A stretch of DNA of 64,000 bases from Virgibacillus sp. MSP4-1 (GCF_010092505.1 NZ_CP048021.1:186001-250000); one strand, 5' to 3'; positions 52,992 through 61,845 are shown, counted from the first letter of the stretch. The notes: generated by a model from the sequence alone, not told the origin. Numbers and translations: made by a program.

Positions 52992-53402
52992 CTATTCGTT
53001 TTCATCAATATCCTGATTTTGTTCCATTCCATCCTCATTTTCATCCGCTAAAATCCGAAAATGCTTTAATCTTGCTTTTGCATCAATCTCTTTTAAGCTT
53101 CCTACCTGCATGATGGAAGACCCCGTGATCCCTTCAATATCTATAGAGTGAACATGAATATCGCGGTTTTTGTGGTGGTGATTCTGCTGAATGAAGACTT
53201 CTTCACTTATTTCCGGAAAAGGCCGGGAAAAGAAGGGGAAATCGGAAAAAGGGAAATCGCCTGTATCGAAAAACGCACCTTCCTTTTGGACCGCTAATGC
53301 CCGAATATAAGGATCGGCTTTTATCGCATCACCGATTTGAATGGAGGATGCGTAGGCAGTTGAATTAATATACATATGCTGTACCTTGGCATTTCGTTTC
53401 AT
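52992..53402 (-). CDS. gerPE: Spore germination protein GerPE
   Basis: The 136-residue product matches GerPE in size and order. It begins with KVQHMYINSTAYASSIQIGD, the start typical of the family, and ends in an acidic tail. It lies three bases after gerPD. GerP proteins act in the spore coat or inner coat to make it permeable to germinants. The tail NEDGMEQNQDIDENE is more acidic than in B. subtilis, in line with other proteins of this genome. Confidence 0.9.
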   Translation of the reverse strand: MKRNAKVQHMYINSTAYASSIQIGDAIKADPYIRALAVQKEGAFFDTGDFPFSDFPFFSRPFPEISEEVFIQQNHHHKNRDIHVHSIDIEGITGSSIMQVGSLKEIDAKARLKHFRILADENEDGMEQNQDIDENE

Positions 53403-53405
53403 CGA

Positions 53406-53591
53406 TTAGTCACTCCTGCCTGCCCCAAATGGAACAATGGAGCCGACAATGTAAGATTCGGGCGGTGTATCAAACATGGAAGAAAGCTTCATTGTTTCAT
53501 TATCGCCAATTAGAAATACAGATGAGGACGAGACCCCTGTAATGTGGATATGACCTACATCAAGTCCCCAGTTGTGTACGGTGAAATTCAT
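53406..53591 (-). CDS. gerPD: Spore germination protein GerPD
   Basis: The 61-residue protein starts MNFTVHNWGLDVGHIHITGV and has SSSSVFLIGDNETMKLSS, the GerPD pattern. Its start overlaps the end of gerPC by four bases, and GAGGTCC precedes it. It is the fourth gene of the operon. Confidence 0.92.
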   Translation of the reverse strand: MNFTVHNWGLDVGHIHITGVSSSSVFLIGDNETMKLSSMFDTPPESYIVGSIVPFGAGRSD

Positions 53592-54181
53592 GATGGACCT
53601 CCTTTATCATGCTCTCCATTCATAAACTTTTGTATGGAATGAAGCATTTCATTTTTTACATCTTCTGTGATTTGTTCTTTCGTATGCTGATTAAGTAAAC
53701 CGTTCTGATTTTCGGCATGTGTGCGGATATAATACTGGATTCGCTCTGGCAACTGCTTATACACATCCTGAATAATCATTTTTTCAAATCCTGGCGGAAA
53801 GGATTTTTCTGCTTGTTGAGCGAATTGGTTTACTTTAGATGGTAATTCCTGATTCATAAAGGGCTGCAACTGCTGCATAATGTCCCGGACGAGTGGCTGG
53901 TCACCGTTGGGAGAACTGGTCTGCTGTTGCTGCTGCTGATTATCTGGGATGGAAAGGTCTTCTGTGGAGGATAAACCTTCAGGGGACAGTCCAATATTTA
54001 ACGTCCCTTCTAAGGTTTCAATTTTCAGCTGGTCAAATTTGTACTCGATTTTTTCAATATTTGTGGAAGGTTTATCCTTTACAGACTGCAGCTGATTTTC
54101 CAAGTCATACACTTGTTTTTCCAGCTGTTTCATTTTCTTATCCAATGTGGCTAAATATTGCTGCCAGTCATAATAGTGCAT
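53588..54181 (-). CDS. gerPC: Spore germination protein GerPC
   Basis: The 197-residue product has an N-terminal coiled coil (LDKKMKQLEKQVYDLENQLQ) and matches GerPC in length and place. A Gln-rich run (NQQQQQQT) divides it from a helical C-terminal half (PLVRDIMQQLQPFMNQELPS). AAGGAGGG precedes the ATG. It is the largest member of the gerP operon and is coupled to gerPD. Confidence 0.9.
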   Translation of the reverse strand: MHYYDWQQYLATLDKKMKQLEKQVYDLENQLQSVKDKPSTNIEKIEYKFDQLKIETLEGTLNIGLSPEGLSSTEDLSIPDNQQQQQQTSSPNGDQPLVRDIMQQLQPFMNQELPSKVNQFAQQAEKSFPPGFEKMIIQDVYKQLPERIQYYIRTHAENQNGLLNQHTKEQITEDVKNEMLHSIQKFMNGEHDKGGPS

Positions 54182-54247
54182 AAGCCCTTCCCTCCTGAAA
54201 TGGGCGAATATCTAGAGTATCGTATGCATTTCCAAGATTTTTGTGCA

Positions 54248-54463
54248 TCAGGAAGGAGGAGCCAGTGGAACAAAAGGCTGGTATTCTATTGTTTGACCAG
54301 TTGGTTCGGCTTCTTCCGCAGGCTTTTCATACTCCCCTGTATTATATAGATTTGACAGGCCCTGAATCGTTCCGGAGCTTCCAATCTGCAGAACGGACGA
54401 ATTGGTCACTGAGCCCACTCTCAAAAAGCGAATAGATATATTCTGATAAATCGTACAGCTCAT
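54248..54463 (-). CDS. gerPB: Spore germination protein GerPB
   Basis: The 71-residue protein starts MSCTIYQNISIRFLRVGSVT, with SSVLQIGSSGTIQGLSNLYN, both typical of GerPB. It ends in a Glu/Pro-rich tail. GAGGTGATATAA precedes the ATG, twelve bases after gerPA. Confidence 0.92.
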   Translation of the reverse strand: MSCTIYQNISIRFLRVGSVTNSSVLQIGSSGTIQGLSNLYNTGEYEKPAEEAEPTGQTIEYQPFVPLAPPS

Positions 54464-54475
54464 TTATATCACCTC

Positions 54476-54697
54476 TTAAGCATTACCCATGATGGTCTGA
54501 TCCAGTGTGTCGGAATCGGTTACATACGTATAGGATTGGTCTAATGAAAGGGTTAGTCCGTCCCCTGTATTAAAGGATCCTCCACCAGCGAAGGTTTTCG
54601 CAGAGCTTACCGGAGACATGGCATAGACATCACCAATGTGAAAAATACTGGAGGAGCCGACACTGTTTACTTTTACTGCTCCGACAAATGCAGGCAT
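54476..54697 (-). CDS. gerPA: Spore germination protein GerPA
   Basis: The 73-residue protein starts MPAFVGAVKVNSVGSSSIFH and is paralogous to gerPF. It is first in the operon. ATG 54697 has GGAGGCG at good spacing; the frame further upstream is not conserved. A sigma-K-type promoter lies about 20-50 bases before it, consistent with mother-cell expression during coat formation. Confidence 0.93.
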   Translation of the reverse strand: MPAFVGAVKVNSVGSSSIFHIGDVYAMSPVSSAKTFAGGGSFNTGDGLTLSLDQSYTYVTDSDTLDQTIMGNA

Positions 54698-54718
54698 AAC
54701 CATCGCCTCCTTTTGTGG

Positions 54719-54746
54719 TAATGTATGTATATACAAGGTGATTTGT
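54719..54746 (-). promoter_or_regulatory. Sigma-K-type promoter of gerP
   Basis: On the minus strand, AC at 54746-54745 is followed after 17 bases by CATACATTA (54727-54719), a match to the sigma-K -10 pattern CATANNNTA. The gerP operon of B. subtilis is sigma-K dependent. Confidence 0.65.
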
Positions 54747-54792
54747 TCGCGGTATCCAATAGATTTGACTGAATAAGGAGAGGAGATTAAAT

Positions 54793-55959
54793 ATGCCATC
54801 ACCTATGAAACGTTCCCAGCGCCTGCCTTGGATTGACGGAGCACGGGGCTTCGCTTTGTTTGGGATATTAATGGTTAATGTTCCTGCTTTTAACGCGCCA
54901 TTCTTTCTTTATGGCGGGGAAGAACAGTACTGGAGCGGATCTGTAAACCATGGGGTACAAGCTTTTATTGATATCTTCTTTCAAGCGAGCTTCTATCCGT
55001 TGTTTTCCCTTCTGTTTGGGTTCGGTCTGCAGATGATGTGGGAACGACTGCAAAATAATAAAGTTCTGGTCAGACGATTGTTTATTTTACTGGCATTTGG
55101 GTGCATTCATGCTTTTCTAATCTGGCATGGGGATATTCTGTTAAGCTATGCAGGCGTTGGGTTTTTACTCTTTTTCTTTTTTCATCAACAGCCCCGGGTC
55201 CTTTCGAAATGGTTCTTTGGACTGCTTATGGTTCCCGGTGTTTTGTACACCTGGTTTCTGTATATCTCGAGGGAGTATTTAGGATGGGTGAACAGAGAGG
55301 CCATTACAAATGCTTTTAATGGTTATACAAGTGATTCCTATATAACCATTGTAACGCAAAATTTTCGGGACTGGATGTATGCAAACAGCGGTTTTCTAGG
55401 ACTGCTATTTTTAATCATCTCCTTATTACCAATGTTTTTAATCGGAATGCTCCTGATGAAGAAAAGATGGCTGCATGATATGGATACTTTTCAACCCATA
55501 GTAAGAAGAATTCTGTATGTGTCTTTAACTATTTTTCTCATATTTAAGGCAGGCCCTTATCTGGCGGGAAATCCGGAATGGCTAAGTTTTATCCAGGATC
55601 ATATCGGAGGAGCAGCTGCCAGTATTTTCTATCTTACCGCCATTACCCTCTTGTTTCAGCATCAGAAGTGGGGGAGGCGACTCAAATTTTTAACGTATGC
55701 AGGTAAAATGTCTCTGACGAATTATCTGAGTCAATCGATCCTATGCTTTCTATTATTCTACGGACCGGGCTTCAATTTATACGGGAAAGTAAGTCCGGTC
55801 TGGAGTGTCGCCGTTGTTTTCGCCATTTACAGTTTCCAGGTTTTCTTTAGCAAATGGTGGATGGAACGCTTCTATTTTGGTCCTCTTGAATGGGTTTGGC
55901 TGTCCTTAACCTACACGAAAAAGCAGCCCATGCGGAGAAGAAAGGAGACAGCATTTTGA
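54793..55959 (+). CDS. DUF418-family membrane protein
   Basis: The 388-residue protein has about nine to ten hydrophobic helices. It begins RLPWIDGARGFALFGILMVN, the start typical of DUF418/YeiB proteins. The C-terminal DUF418 domain includes GKMSLTNYLSQSILCFLLFY and FSKWWMERFYFGPLEWVWLS. The fold is related to membrane acyltransferases, but no reaction is proven. GGAGAGGAG precedes the ATG. The last bases overlap the start of the alkyltransferase-like gene, so the two are co-translated. It is divergent from gerP. Confidence 0.9.
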   Translation: MPSPMKRSQRLPWIDGARGFALFGILMVNVPAFNAPFFLYGGEEQYWSGSVNHGVQAFIDIFFQASFYPLFSLLFGFGLQMMWERLQNNKVLVRRLFILLAFGCIHAFLIWHGDILLSYAGVGFLLFFFFHQQPRVLSKWFFGLLMVPGVLYTWFLYISREYLGWVNREAITNAFNGYTSDSYITIVTQNFRDWMYANSGFLGLLFLIISLLPMFLIGMLLMKKRWLHDMDTFQPIVRRILYVSLTIFLIFKAGPYLAGNPEWLSFIQDHIGGAAASIFYLTAITLLFQHQKWGRRLKFLTYAGKMSLTNYLSQSILCFLLFYGPGFNLYGKVSPVWSVAVVFAIYSFQVFFSKWWMERFYFGPLEWVWLSLTYTKKQPMRRRKETAF

Positions 55960-56261
55960 CACCTTTTACTGAAAAAGTCATAACGATTATCCAGGATATC
56001 CCTGAAGGAAAGGTGATGACATACGGACAAATCGCAGCCCTGGCAGGAAGCCCCAGAGCCGCACGACAGGTCGTCCGCATTCTTCACTCCATGAGCAAAA
56101 AATATCAGCTGCCATGGCATCGGGTGATCAATGCCAGAGGTCAGGTTGCGGTAAAAGGGGAAGAAGCATTCTTTGATCAGGTAACGAGTCTGCGTGCTGA
56201 AGGTGTGGAAGTAAGTGGAAAAGGGATTATAGACTTAGAAAAATATCAGTCTAAAATTTAA
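55956..56261 (+). CDS. Alkyltransferase-like DNA-damage protein (ATL)
   Basis: The 101-residue protein has the DNA-binding fold of O6-alkylguanine methyltransferases: GKVMTYGQIAALAGSPRAAR and the arginine-finger region. The active-site PCHRV reads PWHRVI, with Trp in place of Cys. It therefore cannot accept alkyl groups and should instead flag damaged bases for excision repair, as known for ATL proteins. TTG 55956 has AAAGGAG eight bases upstream and overlaps the DUF418 stop. Confidence 0.9.
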   Translation: MTPFTEKVITIIQDIPEGKVMTYGQIAALAGSPRAARQVVRILHSMSKKYQLPWHRVINARGQVAVKGEEAFFDQVTSLRAEGVEVSGKGIIDLEKYQSKI

Positions 56262-56284
56262 TGCTTGGAGGGGAATGAATACCT

Positions 56285-56827
56285 ATGAAAATCTTTCGCG
56301 AGCGGTTATCTGATGAGGAACTAAATATTTTAGAAGGAATGATAGGACTGGAATTGAATGGAGTCTTAAGTCCCAAAGTTGATACTAAGTACGGAAGTCA
56401 AACATACACACTTGATGATTCAGCCTCTTTTAGTTTTAATCAATTACAGAAGAAGTCCTATGTAATTTTTACTAATCACCATAAGGAAACGGATATGGGG
56501 GATGATTATTGGAAGTTATCCGTAGAGGAACATAAACATCCTAAAAATATTGGACATGAGAAAGATGAATATGGCTATGGATACGCACTAACAGGAAATT
56601 TTGCGGGTATTCATATTTGGTCAACAATAAATAAGATTGAAATTTACACGGTCGATTTATCGGAATATGAAGAAAAGCTGGAATATGACGCAGTACTTAT
56701 TTTTTACTTTGAGAATGGGCTGAAAATTGCAATGTCTCACCTTGTGTTTTTAATTGAAATCTCCTCAAATCCTGAAAAAATTAATCAGATGACAGCTAAG
56801 TGTTCTGAAAAATTTGTGCTGGAGTAG
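56285..56827 (+). CDS. Hypothetical protein, unknown
   Basis: I do not recognise this 180-residue soluble protein. It is rich in aromatic, Glu and Asp residues and looks alpha/beta (SFSFNQLQKKSYVIFTNHHK, GYGYALTGNFAGIHIWS). It has no signal peptide. GGAGGGGAATG precedes the ATG, so expression is likely. It sits between the ATL gene and a decayed regulator pair, in a less conserved stretch. Confidence 0.65.
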   Translation: MKIFRERLSDEELNILEGMIGLELNGVLSPKVDTKYGSQTYTLDDSASFSFNQLQKKSYVIFTNHHKETDMGDDYWKLSVEEHKHPKNIGHEKDEYGYGYALTGNFAGIHIWSTINKIEIYTVDLSEYEEKLEYDAVLIFYFENGLKIAMSHLVFLIEISSNPEKINQMTAKCSEKFVLE

Positions 56828-56955
56828 ATGGAAAATAAAAAAAGACGCAAAAATCCTCTAAGTAGTTCCGATAACGTGGAGAAAAAGCTATATAACAGTG
56901 GGATTGACACATCAACTTTCGGATGAAAACGTTTTAAATTAGTGTTGTTCTTGTT

Positions 56956-57216
56956 TCATAACGCCCTCCTAGTTGAAGAAATTTGCTGTCTTTTATTCTT
57001 GAGTGTGTCTTCATCACTTTTATATTCTAAAACGTCTCCAGGGTGGCATTCTAATGCTTTGCAAATTGCCTCTAAGGTTGAGAGTCTAATTGCTTTTGAC
57101 TTTCCATTATTCATTATAGAAAGGTTAGCCATTGTTATTCCAACCTTCTCCTATAGTTCTGTTACGCTCATTTTCCTTTTAGCCAGCATCACATCAATAT
57201 TCATTATAATGGCCAT
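56956..57216 (-). pseudogene. YozG-type XRE regulator with in-frame TAG
   Basis: The frame from ATG 57216 reads MAIIMNIDVMLAKRKMSVTE, Leu, then TAG at codon 22 (57153-57151). It continues EKVGITMANLSIMNNGKSKA and LEAICKALECHPGDVLEY for 64 more codons. Apart from the nonsense codon this is an intact Cro/CI-type HTH of the YozG family. GAGGTGG precedes the ATG. A single base change at a Ser or Leu codon would explain it. The gene is probably inactive. Confidence 0.8.
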
Positions 57217-57226
57217 GGTATCCACC

Positions 57227-57570
57227 TCAGACTATTAAGTCATTCTCTGATTTTATATTGATGGCTTCTTGTAAAAGTCTTTGAAGAACAGTAACAAAGA
57301 CTGCAATCACCAATGAAGCAAAAGTGAGCATGAATCCTAAGCTTATAAAACCTGTTATGTCTTCACCTTCACCTGCAATCAATATAACTCCAGATATTAT
57401 TCCTACTACAATCAAGGCACTGATGGTGATTGCGCAGTATTTTATATACTGCTAAGCTCTAACAGATAAATTAGAGAAGGCTTTGTTATGGTCAATATAG
57501 CTTAAAAGTTTTAAAGCCTGATACAAGGCAACGAAAAACGGTGTTATACTGTTATTGTGAAGCTTATTTG
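57227..57570 (-). pseudogene. Truncated DUF2975 membrane protein with in-frame TAG
   Basis: The minus-strand frame gives FVALYQALKLLSYIDHNKAF, SNLSVRA, then TAG (57454-57452). It then continues QYIKYCAITISALIVVGI and ends LQEAINIKSENDLIV with TGA at 57227. The sequence matches the C-terminal two thirds of DUF2975 proteins, which pair with YozG-type regulators. The N-terminal helix and start are missing. It overlaps the ribosome site of the decayed regulator downstream. Confidence 0.75.
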
Positions 57571-57719
57571 TTGTTAATTTAGTTATGGTTTCGTTAAAAG
57601 TGTTGTTATAACCATGAAAAAAGCATATCAATTTCTATGTTAATTGATATGCTTACATATGTTATTTACAATATCTCTCCACAAAAACGGAATTGAAACT
57701 AAGGATGAATTCTATGATC
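57416..57719. other. Gap between the decayed pair and rocD
   Basis: About half of this stretch is the non-functional start of the DUF2975 remnant. The rest holds the rocD terminator at 57615-57658. No further gene is visible. Confidence 0.55.
57615..57658 (-). terminator. Terminator of rocD
   Basis: AAGCATATCAATT and AATTGATATGCTT pair perfectly; on the minus strand a run of six T follows. Confidence 0.85.
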
Positions 57720-58910
57720 TTACAAAACTTCTTTTACTTTTTCGATGGCCCAGTCCAGATTCTTTTTATCTATAGTAAGTGGTGGAGCAAAACGAATCAC
57801 ATTGCCATGAGTCTCTTTACATAGCAATCCTTTTTCTTTTAGTTCTTCACAGTACTTACGGGCAGGCTCATGGAGCTCTACACCAATAAACAGACCCTTC
57901 CCGCGGATTTCTTTAATGACAGGATTATCGATGCTCTCCAGTTCCTGCTTCAGATGCTTTCCTAATTCATGGGAACGCTCGTCAAGTTTTTCTTCCTCGA
58001 TAACTTCCAGTGATGCTACAGAAACCGCACAGGCAAGTGGATTTCCCCCAAACGTCGAACCGTGTGAGCCTGGTTTGAATACGCCCAGTATGTCTTCGTT
58101 TGCCAGGACGGAAGAGATTGGGAAAACACCTCCACCCAGTGCTTTTCCTAAAATATATACATCAGGTTCTACATCCTCCCAGTCGCAGGCAAACATTTTC
58201 CCTGTACGTCCAAGACCTGCCTGAATTTCATCGGCTACGAATAATACATTTTCTTCTTTGCACAAATCATAGGCTTCCTTAAGAAATCCTTCAGGAGGAA
58301 CAACAATCCCGGCCTCTCCCTGGATAGGCTCGATTAAAAATCCAGCCGTATTTTCCGTAATCGCTTCTTTGAGAGCATCTATGTCTCCATATGGAACGAC
58401 CTTAATGCCCGGAAGTACCGGCCCAAATCCTCGTTGATACTCCGCTTCAGAAGAAAGAGAAACAGCGGTCATTGTACGGCCATGGAAGTTGCCTTCGCAA
58501 GCAATAATTTCTGCTTGATCTTCCTTAATTCCTTTTACATCATAGCCCCAGCGGCGTACAGCTTTTATGGCTGTTTCCACGGCTTCAGCACCGGTATTCA
58601 TTGGAAGGGCCATGTCTTTATTGGTCAGCTTACAGACCTTTTCCAGCCAGGGTCCAAGCTGATCATTATGAAAGGCACGGGAGGTAAGGGTGACACGATC
58701 CGCCTGGTCTTTTAGCGCCTGAATAATTTTTGGATGTCTGTGTCCTTGATTTACTGCAGAATAAGCACTTAACATATCTAAGTAGCGATTCCCCTCTGGA
58801 TCCTCTACCCAGATTCCTTCTGCTTTAGCCGTGACAATCGGAAGTGGTGAATAGTTAGGTGCTCCATATTTTTCAGTTTGTTCAATGACATTTGTACTGG
58901 TGATCGACAA
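57720..58910 (-). CDS. rocD: Ornithine aminotransferase RocD
   Basis: This PLP enzyme converts ornithine and a 2-oxo acid to glutamate semialdehyde in arginine catabolism. The 396 residues include [61 protein letters not shown] and the PLP Lys in [12 protein letters not shown], all characteristic of RocD. TTG 58910 has GGAGGGA six bases upstream. It stands alone; no other roc genes are in view. Confidence 0.94.
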   Translation of the reverse strand: MSITSTNVIEQTEKYGAPNYSPLPIVTAKAEGIWVEDPEGNRYLDMLSAYSAVNQGHRHPKIIQALKDQADRVTLTSRAFHNDQLGPWLEKVCKLTNKDMALPMNTGAEAVETAIKAVRRWGYDVKGIKEDQAEIIACEGNFHGRTMTAVSLSSEAEYQRGFGPVLPGIKVVPYGDIDALKEAITENTAGFLIEPIQGEAGIVVPPEGFLKEAYDLCKEENVLFVADEIQAGLGRTGKMFACDWEDVEPDVYILGKALGGGVFPISSVLANEDILGVFKPGSHGSTFGGNPLACAVSVASLEVIEEEKLDERSHELGKHLKQELESIDNPVIKEIRGKGLFIGVELHEPARKYCEELKEKGLLCKETHGNVIRFAPPLTIDKKNLDWAIEKVKEVL

Positions 58911-59063
58911 GAAAATCCCTCCAAACAAATATGTGAAATATTTTGAATATAATCATTATAACAGTTTATTCAGGATATTATAATGAATTATCTGAATGAA
59001 TTAGCAGATTGGACAAAAAGATGATATGATAGACAATGAATGACTTTGTAAGGAGGAGAGAAT

Positions 59064-59429
59064 GTGACACATTTACATATTACAGCGTGGGTTCTGGCCC
59101 TCATTCTGTTTGCGATTGTACTGGCTTTTTCCAATCAATCCGGAAAAGAAAAGCCGGCAAAAATTCTGCACATGATTTTGCGTTTGGATTATTTACTTAT
59201 CCTGTATTCAGGTGGGGATTTATTCGCTAATTATGGAAGCATGAGTGGAGAATTAATCATTAAGGCTATTGCCGGATTATGGGTGATTATTGCCATGGAG
59301 GCCATTGCAGTGAGGAAACAAAAAGGCGGGGCGGCAAAATCCTGGTGGACCCAATTTGTCATTGCCTTTATTCTTGCCCTTGTTCTCGGCTTCGGCCGTC
59401 TTCCATATGGGGTTTCATTATTTGGGTAA
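59064..59429 (+). CDS. yisL: UPF0344 membrane protein YisL
   Basis: The 121-residue protein has four hydrophobic helices and matches the YisL family (HITAWVLALILFAIVLAF, KILHMILRLDYLLILYSGG). GTG 59064 has AAGGAGGAG upstream. In B. subtilis yisL is likewise close to gerP. The function is unknown. Confidence 0.9.
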   Translation: MTHLHITAWVLALILFAIVLAFSNQSGKEKPAKILHMILRLDYLLILYSGGDLFANYGSMSGELIIKAIAGLWVIIAMEAIAVRKQKGGAAKSWWTQFVIAFILALVLGFGRLPYGVSLFG

Positions 59430-59454
59430 AGTTTAGGTAAAATCTATGTTAACA

Positions 59455-59500
59455 TGAAAAAGGCTTAAATCTCTCAATAAGAGATTTAAGCCTTTTTCAT
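59455..59500 (+). terminator. Terminator of yisL
   Basis: AAAAAGGCTTAAATCTC and GAGATTTAAGCCTTTTT form a perfect long stem with T tail. Confidence 0.9.
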
Positions 59501-59592
59501 AGTCTTCTGCTTATGCCGTCGGGCCTAACCGGTCGCCTACGCTTTTCTATTGTCCAGCTGCGGCTCCTAACCCGGTCGCCTACGCTTTTCTG
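59501..59592. repeat. Repeat family A, partial plus internally deleted copy
   Basis: TTCTGCTTATGCCGTCGGGC starts a right half that ends CGCCTACGCTTTTCT. It is followed by a 47-base internally deleted unit (TTGTCCAGCTGCGGCTCC to CGCCTACGCTTTTCT). It ends one base before the stop codon of the YppF-like gene. Confidence 0.85.
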
Positions 59593-59769
59593 CTAATGTG
59601 CAGATGTTGCTCCTTCTTTATGTAATTGGAAGAACAGGTTTCGATAGGCGGTTGCGGGGATTTCGCCTTTATTGTATTTATACTGGCAGAAATCCAGCAG
59701 GCTGTTTGGTGATTCCGGCCATTCTTTTTTTTCATTATGATACTCTACTATAAGATCTTTCAAACGCAT
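59593..59769 (-). CDS. YppF-like small protein
   Basis: The 58-residue helical protein contains SLLDFCQYKYNKGEIPATAY and RNLFFQLHKEGA, a pattern seen in YppF-type proteins of unknown role. ATG 59769 has GGGAGG eight bases upstream; earlier in-frame starts are less well served. A family A repeat abuts its stop codon. Confidence 0.7.
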   Translation of the reverse strand: MRLKDLIVEYHNEKKEWPESPNSLLDFCQYKYNKGEIPATAYRNLFFQLHKEGATSAH

Positions 59770-59951
59770 AAATAATTCCTCCCTTTGTTTCATCATGATG
59801 TTTCTTTCATCACCTTCAATTCCATATTCTATCACACAAATCGTTGATAAAAGGCGATATAAAAGAATTCATGCGTGGTAATTTCTTCAGTAAGGGAGGA
59901 AGTTTCTAACATCTTATAAAATAAGTGTTAAGAGTCATGAAGTAGGGTAGA

Positions 59952-60818
59952 TTATTTGTAAAGATCATTTAAGAAAAATAATGAAATAGTTCCAGGACCT
60001 GCATGGGCTCCAATCGCTGATCCAATATCACCTATAAGAATTTTCTCAGGCTGATATTTTTCTTTAATGATTGAGGCAAGCTTTTCGGCTGTTTCCAAAT
60101 CGTCTCCATGACTAATAGCAATCGTCTGTTGATGGATTTCATTCCCTCGTTCCTCCATCACTTCAAACATACGCTTTAATACTTTAGCCTTTTTAGCTCC
60201 GCGTATTTTTTCCAGAGGGACGAGCTGGCCTTCTTCAACATGGAGAAGAGGCTTAATATTTAAAAGTCCTCCGAAAAAAGCAGCAGCTTTACTTACGCGT
60301 CCACCGCGCTGTAAGTATTCCAGGTTATCAACTGTAAAGATGTGTTCCATATGACCTGCATGAAACTGGACGGACTTAATGATGTCTTCGGCAGCTTCAC
60401 CATTTTCAGCCATCTGGGCAGCTTTCAATACAACTAACCCTTGACCAAGAGATGCACATTTGGTGTCTTCAACAAAAACCTCAGCATCAGGGTGTTCTTC
60501 AAGGATTTGCTGCTGTGCAATTTTGGCACTTTGAAAGGTTCCGGAAAGCTCTGATGAAAAGCCGACATACACAACAGGCTGGCTTTGTTCAACATAAGTA
60601 GAAAACACCTGAAGAAAGTTTTCGGGAGAGGCCTGTGATGTTTTAGGTACTGCACCTTTTTTCATGGCATCATAAACCGTTTTTGACTCAATGTCTTTCA
60701 CATCACGGTAATCCTGATCATTTACATGGACGGTTAACGGGACCATATCAATATCATAATCTTTATAATAGTCATTTGGTAAATCACAAGCAGAATCTGT
60801 AATAATTTTCACGTTCAT
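59952..60818 (-). CDS. DegV-family fatty-acid-binding protein
   Basis: The 288-residue protein has the DegV/EDD fold: IITDSACDLPNDYY at the start, the lipid-contact Ser region GFSSELSGTFQSAKIA, LEYLQRGGRVSKAAA and GPGTISLFF at the end. Family members bind fatty acids and pass them to FakA-type kinases; no kinase gene is adjacent. ATG 60818 is chosen by similarity, with weak GGGTGA upstream. Confidence 0.92.
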   Translation of the reverse strand: MNVKIITDSACDLPNDYYKDYDIDMVPLTVHVNDQDYRDVKDIESKTVYDAMKKGAVPKTSQASPENFLQVFSTYVEQSQPVVYVGFSSELSGTFQSAKIAQQQILEEHPDAEVFVEDTKCASLGQGLVVLKAAQMAENGEAAEDIIKSVQFHAGHMEHIFTVDNLEYLQRGGRVSKAAAFFGGLLNIKPLLHVEEGQLVPLEKIRGAKKAKVLKRMFEVMEERGNEIHQQTIAISHGDDLETAEKLASIIKEKYQPEKILIGDIGSAIGAHAGPGTISLFFLNDLYK

Positions 60819-60987
60819 ATTTTCACCCACTATATTTTATGGTATTATTTGTACCTTAGTGTATATTGGAAACGGCCATTCGTCAATGTATATCATACAA
60901 ATTCATGTTCATTCCATGGCTTTAAAAAAACGGAAGGGTTCACTAGAATAGACGGTAGCTATGAATGCTGGAAAAGAGGTGAAGACG

Positions 60988-61845
60988 TTGTTTATATTTG
61001 AAGCAAAACGTTTTATTATTGTTATTATTGGAGCCTTACTAAATGCTCTTTCCTTAAACTTGTTTTTAATTGAGGCCAATGTTTATGCCAGTGGCTTTAC
61101 CGGCTTTGCCCAAATCCTATCCAGTGTGTTTAAAGATTTTATCGGAATTGATATTTCAACCGGTATTCTTCTGTTTGTGTTAAACATTCCGGTGACCATA
61201 CTTGGCTGGTTTAAAGTAGGAAGGGGCTTCACCGTATACAGTGCCATTTCTGTTGCCTGTACGACATTTTTTCTGGAGGTTATCCCGCTTCAGAATCTTG
61301 CTGATGATATTCTGCTTAATGCTGTATTTGGAGGGATTCTGGCAGCTATAGGCATAGGAATTACCCTTAAATGGGGTGCCTCGACCGGGGGAATGGACGT
61401 CATTGCCATGATTCTTTCCAAAATGAAAGATCGGCCAATAGGTGTGTATTTCCTAATCATGAACGGGTTTATTATTTTAATGGCAGGCTATCTTTATGAT
61501 CCGGAAAAAGCTCTTTATACATTGGTTACTTTGTATGTCACAACCAGATTTATTGATGCTATTCATACACGTCACGAAAAGCTTACAGCCATGATTATTA
61601 CGACTAAGGCCGATGAACTTGAAAAGGCCATTCATGCGAAAATGGTGCGTGGAATTACTACACTTCCTGCCAAAGGAGCTTTTACAAAAGAGGATAAAAA
61701 TATGCTTATCATGGTCATTACGCGTTATGAGCTGTATGACTTGGAAAATATTATTCGTGATGTAGATCCAAATGCGTTTACCAATATTGTTCAGACAACG
61801 GGGATCTTTGGATTTTTCAGGAAGGAAGATGAAAAGGTCGTATAA
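60988..61845 (+). CDS. YitT-family membrane protein (DUF2179)
   Basis: The 285-residue protein has about five to six membrane helices (FIIVIIGALLNALSLNLFLI, GGMDVIAMILS) and a C-terminal cytoplasmic DUF2179 domain (AMIITTKADELEKAIHAKM, GITTLPAKGAF). Several paralogues are common in Bacillaceae; function is unknown. TTG 60988 has GAGGTG six bases upstream and gives the usual N-terminus; ATG 60961 is the alternative. Confidence 0.9.
   Translation: MFIFEAKRFIIVIIGALLNALSLNLFLIEANVYASGFTGFAQILSSVFKDFIGIDISTGILLFVLNIPVTILGWFKVGRGFTVYSAISVACTTFFLEVIPLQNLADDILLNAVFGGILAAIGIGITLKWGASTGGMDVIAMILSKMKDRPIGVYFLIMNGFIILMAGYLYDPEKALYTLVTLYVTTRFIDAIHTRHEKLTAMIITTKADELEKAIHAKMVRGITTLPAKGAFTKEDKNMLIMVITRYELYDLENIIRDVDPNAFTNIVQTTGIFGFFRKEDEKVV

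Noticed and set aside
56956-57570. Amber recoding or selenocysteine/pyrrolysine use in the yozG/DUF2975 pair
   Set aside because: The DUF2975 gene also lacks its N-terminus, so ordinary decay explains both TAG codons better.
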